Assembly: GCA_030037405.1 (NCBI GenBank)
Contig: JASHRK010000329.1
Coordinates: forward strand, 1 to 9,820
DNA: 9,820 nucleotides
Reading direction: 5' to 3'
Source: Acidimicrobiales bacterium
GTDB lineage: Bacteria > Actinomycetota > Acidimicrobiia > Acidimicrobiales > Bog-793
In this document: piece after piece, positions 1-5,959 of the stretch
How the letters are laid out: every line of letters begins with the position of its first letter
Numbering within the stretch: position 1 is the stretch's first letter
Notes under the pieces: model-generated
What the model was told of the DNA's origin: nothing
Databases searched by the model: none
Seen by the model: the letters and a program-made list of their open reading frames with translations, nothing else
Translations under genes and position numbers: made by a program

Positions 1-1
1 C

Positions 2-385
2 GTGCTGGCCGGCGGTGAACCGCTCGTGATGTTCCCGGAAGGCACCCGCCGCTCGGGACCGGTCGTCGAAGACCTGCGTGAGGGCGTCGCCTACCTGGCG
101 ATCCGTGCCGGGGTTCCTGTCGTGCCGGTGGGTATCGGCGGGAGCGAGAGGGCGATGCCACGGGGTTCGGCCCTCCCGAGGCCGCGTCGGGTGGACCTCG
201 TCCTCGGTACCCCTCTCGTACCGCCCGAGACGGCGGCCGCCTCGCCGGACGGGAGGCGGCCCCGGGTCTCCCGCCGCCTCACGAAGGAATTCTCCGACGA
301 GGTGAGGGCCGGCATCCAGGACGCCTTCGCAGAGTCAGAGAGGGAGCTCGCCTCGACGACGATCTCCGGCCGCTCCCGCCGGTAA
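2..385 (+). CDS. plsC: 1-acyl-sn-glycerol-3-phosphate acyltransferase (PlsC family), C-terminal part
   Basis: This is the 3' end of a gene that begins before the window. The reading frame is open to the left edge, so the GTG at base 2 is probably internal. The family transfers a fatty acyl group to the sn-2 position of lysophosphatidate at the membrane, giving phosphatidate for phospholipid synthesis. The visible 127 residues contain the diagnostic acceptor-binding block FPEGTR (residues 11-16), followed by a hydrophobic strand with GVPVVPVGI (residues 37-45), both typical of the second half of the PlsC fold. The upstream HX4D catalytic motif would lie outside the window. The tail is Arg/Ser rich and shows no further domain. 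The TAA stop overlaps the putative promoter of the next gene. Family assignment is secure; the exact acyl acceptor is not, since some paralogues act on other lysolipids. Confidence 0.88.
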   Translation: MLAGGEPLVMFPEGTRRSGPVVEDLREGVAYLAIRAGVPVVPVGIGGSERAMPRGSALPRPRRVDLVLGTPLVPPETAAASPDGRRPRVSRRLTKEFSDEVRAGIQDAFAESERELASTTISGRSRR

Positions 386-388
386 GCT
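383..388 (+). promoter_or_regulatory. Putative -10 element of a leaderless promoter for the epimerase gene
   Basis: TAAGCT, preceded by CGG, ends 8 nt before the ATG at 397. It overlaps the TAA stop of the upstream gene. No purine-rich ribosome binding site lies between the stop and the ATG. The same C(A/G)GTA(A/G)NCT pattern precedes three other operon-leading genes here. No -35 hexamer is evident by eye. Confidence 0.5.
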
Positions 389-396
389 CGCCCGCC

Positions 397-1293
397 ATGC
401 GCGTCCTCGTCACCGGCGGAGCCGGTTTCATCGGCCGCCAGCTTGTCGCCAACCTGCTCGGCCAGGGTCACGATGTGACCGTCGCCGACCAGAGTGAGCA
501 CACCGTCGAGGGCGTCCGCTACGTCCAGGGAGACCTGAGGGACCCGCGAGTGACGGCAGAAGCGCTCACGGCGGGGACGGAGGCGGTCGTGCATCTGGCG
601 GCCCTCACACGGGTGCTCGACTCCGTCAACGATCCGGACGCAGTTTTCCGCACGAATGTCCTCGCCACCCACTACCTGCTCGAGCGCTGCCGCGAGGTGG
701 GGGTGGCGACGTTCGTCTTTGCCTCGACCAACGCCGTAGTCGGCGACGTCGGCACCTCCGTCATCCTCGAAGGTATGCCCGTGAGGCCGCTCACCCCCTA
801 CGGGGCGACGAAGGCGGGCGTAGAGAACCTTCTCTCGGCCTACTCGGCCTGCTACGGGCTGAAGGCCGTCGTCCTGCGCTTCACCAACGTCTACGGCCCC
901 GGCATGCAGGTGAAGGACACGATGATCGCCCGGCTCATGAAGGCGGCCCTGGCCGGCGGCGGCGTCGAGATCTATGGCGACGGGACGCAGAGGCGCGACT
1001 ACGTCTACATGGCAGACGTCATCGCGGCCATCGACCTCGGCCTCTCACTTCCTGCGAGCGACCTCGTCGTCATCGGCTCGGGCGAGTCGGTCTCCATGCT
1101 CGATCTCCACGCCATCGCCTGCGAGGTCACCGGCTCCGGCATCGGCCTCACGCACGTCCCTGCCAAGGCGGGGGAGATGCCTGCGGTCATCGTCGACAAC
1201 TCGCACGCGAGGGGCCTCGGCTGGAAGCCGGAGCACGACATCCGCCTCGGCATGGAAAAAAGCTGGAAGGACTTCGCCTCCCGCTCGGTGTAA
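397..1293 (+). CDS. NAD(P)-dependent epimerase/dehydratase (extended SDR, sugar-nucleotide type)
   Basis: This is a complete 298-residue extended short-chain dehydrogenase of the kind that epimerises or dehydrates NDP-sugars (UDP-glucose 4-epimerase-like). The N-terminal Rossmann motif TGGAGFIG is at residues 6-13. An acidic strand end (VADQ) at 29-32 is consistent with NAD binding. Catalytic Tyr135 and Lys139 sit in YGATK, with Ser110/Thr111 in FASTNAVVG supplying the hydroxyl. RFTNVYGPG (161-169) and GDGTQRRDYVYMADV (194-208) are the usual substrate-side blocks of this family. Length is slightly below the roughly 310-330 of typical GalE-like enzymes. It starts 11 nt after the plsC stop, probably with its own leaderless promoter, and converges with a glycosyltransferase, so a role in making an activated sugar for a surface glycan is plausible but inferred. 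The precise substrate cannot be read from the sequence. Confidence 0.88.
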   Translation: MRVLVTGGAGFIGRQLVANLLGQGHDVTVADQSEHTVEGVRYVQGDLRDPRVTAEALTAGTEAVVHLAALTRVLDSVNDPDAVFRTNVLATHYLLERCREVGVATFVFASTNAVVGDVGTSVILEGMPVRPLTPYGATKAGVENLLSAYSACYGLKAVVLRFTNVYGPGMQVKDTMIARLMKAALAGGGVEIYGDGTQRRDYVYMADVIAAIDLGLSLPASDLVVIGSGESVSMLDLHAIACEVTGSGIGLTHVPAKAGEMPAVIVDNSHARGLGWKPEHDIRLGMEKSWKDFASRSV

Positions 1294-1294
1294 C

Positions 1295-1336
1295 GAGCCC
1301 CCCGCTCATCGCAAGGAGCCTCCCGCTCATCGTGGC
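1295..1336. repeat. Imperfect 21-bp tandem duplication between convergent genes
   Basis: Two adjacent 21-bp units (1295-1315 and 1316-1336) share GAGCC(C/T)CCCGCTCATCG and differ at about five positions, mostly at the 3' end. They occupy nearly all of the 50-bp gap between the epimerase stop and the glycosyltransferase stop. I see no convincing hairpin or T tract, so this is not a recognisable terminator. Confidence 0.55.
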
Positions 1337-1343
1337 GAGGCGT

Positions 1344-2165
1344 CTACATGCGGGAGTGGGTCCTGCGAAAGCGCCTCAGCCAGCGCTCTCGCCAGTACGT
1401 GCGGAGCACGACCCGCCCGTAGCGGTAGCCGTAGAAGAGGTTTCCACCTTTCTTCGAGGTCCCCGAGGACCGGTTGAGCATCGTGACCGGGATCTCTCCG
1501 TAGCGAACGCCGCGGGCAAGAGCGGAGATCAAGAGCTCGGAAGCCTGGTACTGAGGTTCGTCCAGGGTGACCTCGCCCGTGAGCTCGGCCGTGAAGGCAC
1601 GCACAGGGTTGGCCGTGTCGGTCACCTCGGTCCCCATGAGCAAGGAGATGATCTTGGCGAACACGACGACGCCGGTGTTGCGAACCACGTCCTGGCCATG
1701 CGTGGCGCCGAGGCGGCGGGAGCCGCTCACGAAGTCGAGCTCCCCCTTCATGACCGGCGTGATGGCGGCGACGAGGTCCTCGGGACGGCTCTGGCCGTCG
1801 GCGTCGGCCGTCACGATGTACCTAGCTCCGTAGTCCCGCGCCACGCGGTAGCCGAGCCGAAGGGCTGCGCCCTGCCCCCTGTTTACGGGGGCGACGATCG
1901 CTATGGACCCCTCGGCCCGCACTATCCCGCTCGATCCGTCGTCCTCGCCGTCGATCACGACTATCACCGAGGTCGCCTGACCGTTGATCTCGGCCGGCAT
2001 CGACCGCACGACGGCGGCGATGTTCGCCGCCTCCTTGTAGGCGGCGATCACGATGGCGACCGGGTTGAGCGCCTTGCGCCCGTGGAACTCGACGAACTCC
2101 TCGATGGCGACGTGGTCGATGAGGTCGTTCGTGGCGCGCAGGCGGCGGGCGTCCCTCGCGTTCAC
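1344..2165 (-). CDS. Family 2 glycosyltransferase (GT-A fold), soluble
   Basis: This is a complete 273-residue GT2 protein that transfers a sugar from a nucleotide-activated donor. The N-terminal donor-binding strand reads PVAIVIAAYKEAANI (residues 35-49), followed by VVIDGEDDGSSG (69-80). NRGQGAALRLGY (95-106) and the metal-binding DxD as TADADGQ (119-125) follow, as in polyprenyl-phosphate sugar synthases and related GT2 enzymes. QYQASELLISAL (207-216 region) occupies the acceptor-side position. I see no transmembrane helix; the C-terminus is strongly basic and aromatic (residues 246-272), which could favour membrane association. The GTG start overlaps the ispH stop as GTGA, so translation is probably coupled. 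Donor and acceptor are unknown; a lipid-phosphate acceptor is an inference from the ispH linkage and motif style. The C-terminal boundary at TAG is clear. Confidence 0.88.
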   Translation of the reverse strand: MNARDARRLRATNDLIDHVAIEEFVEFHGRKALNPVAIVIAAYKEAANIAAVVRSMPAEINGQATSVIVVIDGEDDGSSGIVRAEGSIAIVAPVNRGQGAALRLGYRVARDYGARYIVTADADGQSRPEDLVAAITPVMKGELDFVSGSRRLGATHGQDVVRNTGVVVFAKIISLLMGTEVTDTANPVRAFTAELTGEVTLDEPQYQASELLISALARGVRYGEIPVTMLNRSSGTSKKGGNLFYGYRYGRVVLRTYWRERWLRRFRRTHSRM

Positions 2166-3199
2166 AGGGCCGGTTGCAGCACCGACGCAGCAGGCGTGGA
2201 GCGGTCCTGCCCGGTCGGCGTGGCGTCACCGGGGTCGGCGCCCACCAGCACGGAGGCCGCCACGGCGGCCGCCCGCAGGAGCTCCCGCAGCTCGGGCGGG
2301 GGAGGGAAGTACTCGTCCTCCTCGGTGACGCGCACGACGTCCACGCCCGCCGCGGGGGAGAGCTTCTCGATGACCTCGTCGACGAGCCACTCCGGAGCAG
2401 AGGCACCGGCGGTCACTCCGACGACGCCTTCGAGGTCCTCAGGCAGCTCGGCAAGCGAGTTGATGCGAAGGACGCGCTCGCAACCGTAGGCAGCTGCCGT
2501 CTTGGCGAGAGAGACGGTGTTCGAAGAGTTGGCCGAGCCGATGACGACGACGGCGTCGCAGGAGGGTGCGAGGGCCCTTACGGCCGCCTGCCGGTTCGTC
2601 GTCGCGTAGCAGAGATCGGACCGGCCCGGCATCCACAGCTCCGGGTAGCGGGCCCGGGCATGCTCGACGATCCCGGACCACTCGTCGTGGGCAAGCGTCG
2701 TCTGGGCGAGGAGAGCTACCGGTTGGCCGGCCGGGATGGAGAGAGCCTCCACGTCCTCCTCGTCCTCGACGAGGTGGGCCGCCTCCGGGGCGACCGCCAT
2801 TGTCCCGATCGCCTCCTGGTGGTCGCCATGGCCGACGTAGATGACGGCGTAGCCCTTGCGGGCGCGGACCTTCATCTCGTGGTGGACCTTGGTGACGAGC
2901 GGGCAGCAGGCGTCGACGACGACACGGTCGTGGGAAGCTGCTTCCGCCTCGACGGCCGGCGCCGTCCCGTGGGCGGAGAGCATCACCGGACTCCCGGCCG
3001 GGACCTCGGAGACGTCCTCCACGAAGACGACCCCGAGGGACTCGAAGGCCTCGACGACGACCTTGTTGTGGACGATCTCGTGGTAGCAGTACACGGGAGG
3101 CTCGAAGACGCGCACCATCCACGAGAGCGCCTTGATCGCCATCTCGACGCCGGCGCAGAAGCCACGCGGCTCCGCCAGGCGCACCTTCGTCACTCGCAC
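2162..3199 (-). CDS. ispH: 4-hydroxy-3-methylbut-2-enyl diphosphate reductase
   Basis: IspH catalyses the last step of the MEP pathway, reducing HMBPP to IPP and DMAPP with a [4Fe-4S] cluster in the cytosol. With the GTG start at 3199 the protein is 345 residues. The three cluster cysteines are in place: Cys15 in EPRGFCAGV, Cys99 in DACCPLVTKVH and Cys197 in DLCYATTNRQ. Other family blocks are HEIVHN (40-45), SAHGTAP (75-81), GHGDHQEAIGT (123-133, with Glu129 matching the catalytic Glu), SANSSN (222-227) and TAGASAPEWL (263-272). After residue 298 a Pro-rich turn leads into an Ala/Thr-rich tail of about 45 residues that is longer than in E. coli IspH. An ATG at 3235 would add 12 residues, but GTG 3199 puts Met about 14 residues before the first cysteine, as usual, and lies 7 nt after a TAGCCT element. 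It heads an operon with the glycosyltransferase. Confidence 0.96.
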   Translation of the reverse strand: MRVTKVRLAEPRGFCAGVEMAIKALSWMVRVFEPPVYCYHEIVHNKVVVEAFESLGVVFVEDVSEVPAGSPVMLSAHGTAPAVEAEAASHDRVVVDACCPLVTKVHHEMKVRARKGYAVIYVGHGDHQEAIGTMAVAPEAAHLVEDEEDVEALSIPAGQPVALLAQTTLAHDEWSGIVEHARARYPELWMPGRSDLCYATTNRQAAVRALAPSCDAVVVIGSANSSNTVSLAKTAAAYGCERVLRINSLAELPEDLEGVVGVTAGASAPEWLVDEVIEKLSPAAGVDVVRVTEEDEYFPPPPELRELLRAAAVAASVLVGADPGDATPTGQDRSTPAASVLQPAL

Positions 3200-3206
3200 C
3201 GCATGG

Positions 3207-3212
3207 AGGCTA
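3207..3212 (-). promoter_or_regulatory. Putative -10 element of a leaderless promoter for ispH
   Basis: On the minus strand TAGCCT, preceded by CGG, ends 7 nt before the GTG at 3199. The spacer is CCATGCG and contains no ribosome binding site. The geometry matches the elements before the epimerase, DUF512 and fmdB-like genes and supports GTG 3199 over the in-frame ATG at 3235. Confidence 0.5.
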
Positions 3213-3220
3213 CCGGACAG

Positions 3221-3226
3221 TAGCCT
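3221..3226 (+). promoter_or_regulatory. Putative -10 element of a leaderless promoter for the DUF512-der operon
   Basis: TAGCCT, preceded by CAG, ends 7 nt before the ATG at 3234. There is no Shine-Dalgarno sequence in the 7-nt spacer TGCTCCC. It is the mirror image of the ispH element. Confidence 0.5.
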
Positions 3227-3233
3227 TGCTCCC

Positions 3234-4601
3234 ATGCCACTACCCCAGGTGGTGGCCGTGGCCGACCCGTCGCCGGCGTCGCGTGCCGGGATCCTGCCGG
3301 GCGACGAGATCCGCTCGATGAACGGCCAGGTGCCCCGTGACGTGATCGAGTACCAGATGATCGCCGACGAGCCCCTCGTGGAGCTCGAGATCGGGCGCGG
3401 CGGGTTGGAGGTCTTGGCGACGGTCGAGAAGCTGGCGGGAGAGCCGCTCGGCCTCGAGGTCGCCTCGGCCGTCTTCGACAGGGTGCGCACCTGCGACAAC
3501 CACTGCGAGTTCTGCTTCATCTACCAGCTCCCGAAGGGGATGCGAAAGAGCCTCTACCTGAAGGACGACGACTACCGCCTCTCCTTCCTCTACGGGAACT
3601 TCACCACTCTCACCCGCTTCACCGAGGCCGATCTGGAGCGGGTGGTCGACGAGCGGCTCTCGCCTCTGTACGTCTCGATCCATACGACCGACCCCGAGTT
3701 GCGGGCGAGGATGCTTCGCAACAGGCGCGGAGCCACCAGCCTGAGGTGGCTGCGACTTCTCCTCGATGCCGGCATCGAGGTCCACGGCCAGGTCGTCGTC
3801 TGCCCGGGCGTGAACGACGGTAACGCTCTCGAGGACACGCTCTGCGGCATCCTCGACGAGTACCCCGAGCTCGCCACGGCGGCAATCGTTCCTCTCGGGG
3901 TGAGCCGTTTCTCGGGTGAGGAGGCGATGCGGCCCCACACGAGGGCGGAGGCGGAAGCGGTCGTAGGCACGGTGGCGACATGGCAAGGCAATTTCCTCTC
4001 CCTCCTCGGCCGGAGGCTCGTCTACGCCTCCGACGAGTACTACCTGCTCTCCGGGAGAGACTTTCCGGCTCCGGAGGAGTACGAGGGGTACCCTCAGCAC
4101 GAGAACGGCGTAGGCATGGCACGCCTTTTCGAGCAGGAGCTGTCGGGAGCGTCCAGTGGTGCCGGCAGCAAGCGTTCTGGTTTCTTCCAGTGGGTGGAAG
4201 GCGCCCCAGCCGAGGGTTACCGGGCGGCGCGGGCGGCGCCCGCTCAAGTCACGATGAGGCGGCGGAACCTCCCCGTCACGCTCATCACGGGGGAGTACGG
4301 TGCCGCCGTCCTCCGCCCCGCTCTCGATGCCGCGGGCTACGGCGACGTCGAGCTCCTCACCGTGAGCAACACCTTCTTCGGCGGCAACATCTCGGTCACC
4401 GGCCTCATGACCGGTGGCGACGTCTCCCGAGCGCTCGGGAAGGCCTCGCCGGGGCGGCGATACCTGCTCCCCGACGTCTGCCTCTCGAAGGGACTCTTCC
4501 TGGACGGCACCTCGGTCGCCGACCTCGCTCTCCCGGTCGAGGTGATCGGCTCCGACGGCGTCTCCCTCCGCCGGGCGCTCCGGACGAGGCCGGCGGCGTG
4601 A
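3234..4601 (+). CDS. PDZ / radical SAM / DUF512 protein of unknown function
   Basis: This 455-residue protein matches the architecture of the conserved DUF512 radical SAM family (TIGR03279-like). Residues 1-50 look like a PDZ-type module (SRAGILPGDEIRSMNG, 16-31). The radical SAM cluster motif is Cys87, Cys91 and Cys94 in RTCDNHCEFCFIYQLP, with SIHTTDPELR at 148-157 as in this family. The DUF512 domain occupies roughly residues 265-455, including NTFFGGNISVTGLMTGGD (379-396) and LLPDVCLSKGLFLDG (411-425). The reaction is unknown; radical SAM chemistry using S-adenosylmethionine is expected. The ATG at 3234 was chosen because an upstream extension to 3132 would overlap ispH in antisense and because the TAGCCT element lies just before it. 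The stop overlaps the der start as GTGA. DUF512 genes are often next to der in Gram-positive genomes, which hints at a ribosome or translation-linked role, but that is inference. Confidence 0.9.
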   Translation: MPLPQVVAVADPSPASRAGILPGDEIRSMNGQVPRDVIEYQMIADEPLVELEIGRGGLEVLATVEKLAGEPLGLEVASAVFDRVRTCDNHCEFCFIYQLPKGMRKSLYLKDDDYRLSFLYGNFTTLTRFTEADLERVVDERLSPLYVSIHTTDPELRARMLRNRRGATSLRWLRLLLDAGIEVHGQVVVCPGVNDGNALEDTLCGILDEYPELATAAIVPLGVSRFSGEEAMRPHTRAEAEAVVGTVATWQGNFLSLLGRRLVYASDEYYLLSGRDFPAPEEYEGYPQHENGVGMARLFEQELSGASSGAGSKRSGFFQWVEGAPAEGYRAARAAPAQVTMRRRNLPVTLITGEYGAAVLRPALDAAGYGDVELLTVSNTFFGGNISVTGLMTGGDVSRALGKASPGRRYLLPDVCLSKGLFLDGTSVADLALPVEVIGSDGVSLRRALRTRPAA

Positions 4602-5959
4602 AGCGCGCCGTGGTCGTGGTCGCCGGGCGCCCCAACGTCGGGAAGTCGACCCTCGTCAACCGCATAGCCGGCCGCCAGGTGGCGATAGTCCAGGAGGAGC
4701 CGGGCGTGACGAGGGACCGGCTCGAGCTCCGGTGCGACTGGGCTGGGCACGAGTTCCTCCTCGTCGACACAGGCGGCGTGCGCCCGGGCGGGAGCTCCCT
4801 CGACGAGAAGGTGAGCGACCAGGCGCGAAAGGCGGTCTCGACCGCTGATGTCGTGCTCTTCGTCCTCGACGCCACGACCGGGATCACGAGCGAGGACGCC
4901 GAGGTGGCCGAGATGCTGCGGCGCACGGCTGAAAAGGTCGTCGTCGTCGCCAACAAGGTCGACTCGGAAAGGCGGGAGGCGGAAGCCTGGGAGCTTGCCG
5001 GTCTCGGGCTCGGCGAGCCGGTGATGGTGAGCGCTCTCCATGGCCGTGGCGTGGGTGAGCTCCTCGACGACGTCGTTGCCCGGCTGAAGGAGAAGGAGGG
5101 AGCCGAGCCGGGAACCCCAAGGCTGCACGATCCCGCAGCTGAGGCAGCTGGGACGGTCGGCGAGCTCGAAACGGCCGCCGGCGCACCGGCAGCGATCGCC
5201 GTCGCCGTCATCGGGCGACCGAACGTGGGCAAGTCCACGCTGTTCAACCGGCTCGCCGGTGAAGACCGCTCCCTCGTCCACGACCTTCCGGGCACGACGC
5301 GAGACGCCGTCGACACGATCATCGAGACCGAGGCGGGGACGCTCCGCCTCGTGGACACGGCAGGTATGCGCCGCCGGGCGCGATCGGGTGACGGGCCTGA
5401 GTACTACTCGCTCGTGCGCTCCCTGCGGGCGCTCGACCGTTCGGACATCGCCCTTCTCGTCCTCGACGCCACCGAGGGAGTGACTCATCAGGACCAGCGT
5501 CTCGCCGAGCGCATCGACGCCTCCGGGAGCCCGGTCCTGCTCCTGTTGAACAAATGGGACCTCCTCGACACGCAACAGCGCCTCGAGGTCAACGAGGAGG
5601 TGAAGGACCAACTGGCGTGGCTCGGCTACGCACCTTTGGTCCGCGTGTCGGCGCTGACCGGTCTCGGAGTCCACCGGCTCATCCCGCTCGTCGCCGAGGC
5701 GATCGCCGCCTACCACCGACGCATCCCGACAGCGCGCCTGAACGAGGCGCTTCGAGCCGCCCAGAGCGCGCACCCTGCGCCGGGCGCTCGTATCCTCTAC
5801 GCCGTGCAAGGGGCCATCGAGCCACCGACGCTGACGCTCTTCGCCACCCGCCGTCTCCCCCCTCCATACTTGCGCTACCTGGAGCGGTACCTCCGGGAGC
5901 GCTTCCAGCTGGGGGCGACCCCCATCGACATGCGCGTTCGAGTGAGGCCTGGCCGGTGA
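4598..5959 (+). CDS. der: Ribosome biogenesis GTPase Der (EngA)
   Basis: Der is an essential tandem GTPase that helps assemble the 50S ribosomal subunit. The 453-residue product carries two complete G domains. The first has GRPNVGKS at residues 10-17, DTGG at 57-60 and NKVD at 119-122. The second has GRPNVGKS at 206-213, DTAG at 253-256 and NKWD at 318-321, with PGTTRD (231-236) in its switch region. The KH-like RNA-binding domain follows at about 373-453, with the family-typical RRLPPPYLRYLERYLRERF stretch (418-436). The linker between G domains (about 166-200) is Ala/Gly/Glu rich. The GTG start overlaps the DUF512 stop by four bases, and its own TGA overlaps the next GTG in the same way. 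A longer open frame upstream (from 3980) is out of frame with and inside the DUF512 gene and was not used. Confidence 0.97.
   Translation: MKRAVVVVAGRPNVGKSTLVNRIAGRQVAIVQEEPGVTRDRLELRCDWAGHEFLLVDTGGVRPGGSSLDEKVSDQARKAVSTADVVLFVLDATTGITSEDAEVAEMLRRTAEKVVVVANKVDSERREAEAWELAGLGLGEPVMVSALHGRGVGELLDDVVARLKEKEGAEPGTPRLHDPAAEAAGTVGELETAAGAPAAIAVAVIGRPNVGKSTLFNRLAGEDRSLVHDLPGTTRDAVDTIIETEAGTLRLVDTAGMRRRARSGDGPEYYSLVRSLRALDRSDIALLVLDATEGVTHQDQRLAERIDASGSPVLLLLNKWDLLDTQQRLEVNEEVKDQLAWLGYAPLVRVSALTGLGVHRLIPLVAEAIAAYHRRIPTARLNEALRAAQSAHPAPGARILYAVQGAIEPPTLTLFATRRLPPPYLRYLERYLRERFQLGATPIDMRVRVRPGR

Larger units (their letters stand above)
3207..3226. promoter_or_regulatory. Perfect 7-bp dyad in the divergent ispH/DUF512 promoter region
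   Basis: AGGCTAC-N6-GTAGCCT is a perfect inverted repeat of 20 bp centred between the two divergent start codons, which are only 34 bp apart. Each arm is also the putative -10 box of one of the two genes. The dyad could therefore simply be two facing promoters, an operator that controls both, or both at once. Confidence 0.5.

Noticed and set aside
1332..2489. 385-residue plus-strand open frame opposite the glycosyltransferase and ispH
   Set aside because: It spans the antisense of two conserved genes and shows no recognisable motif.
3132..3233. N-terminal extension of the DUF512 protein
   Set aside because: It would be antisense to the conserved start of ispH; the PDZ-like domain begins directly after the ATG at 3234.
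3200..3520. Longer ispH product starting upstream of 3199 (to 3520, or at ATG 3235)
   Set aside because: The extension to 3520 is antisense to the DUF512 coding region and has no IspH similarity. ATG 3235 adds 12 non-conserved residues and lacks the TAGCCT-N7 context seen at GTG 3199.
3980..4597. Long in-frame extension upstream of der
   Set aside because: It is an Arg/Pro-rich alternative frame of the DUF512 gene; Der homology begins at the GTG at 4598.
4337..5809. 490-residue minus-strand open frame opposite der
   Set aside because: Its composition is that of a GC-rich antisense shadow, it has no domains, and it covers clearly coding Der sequence.
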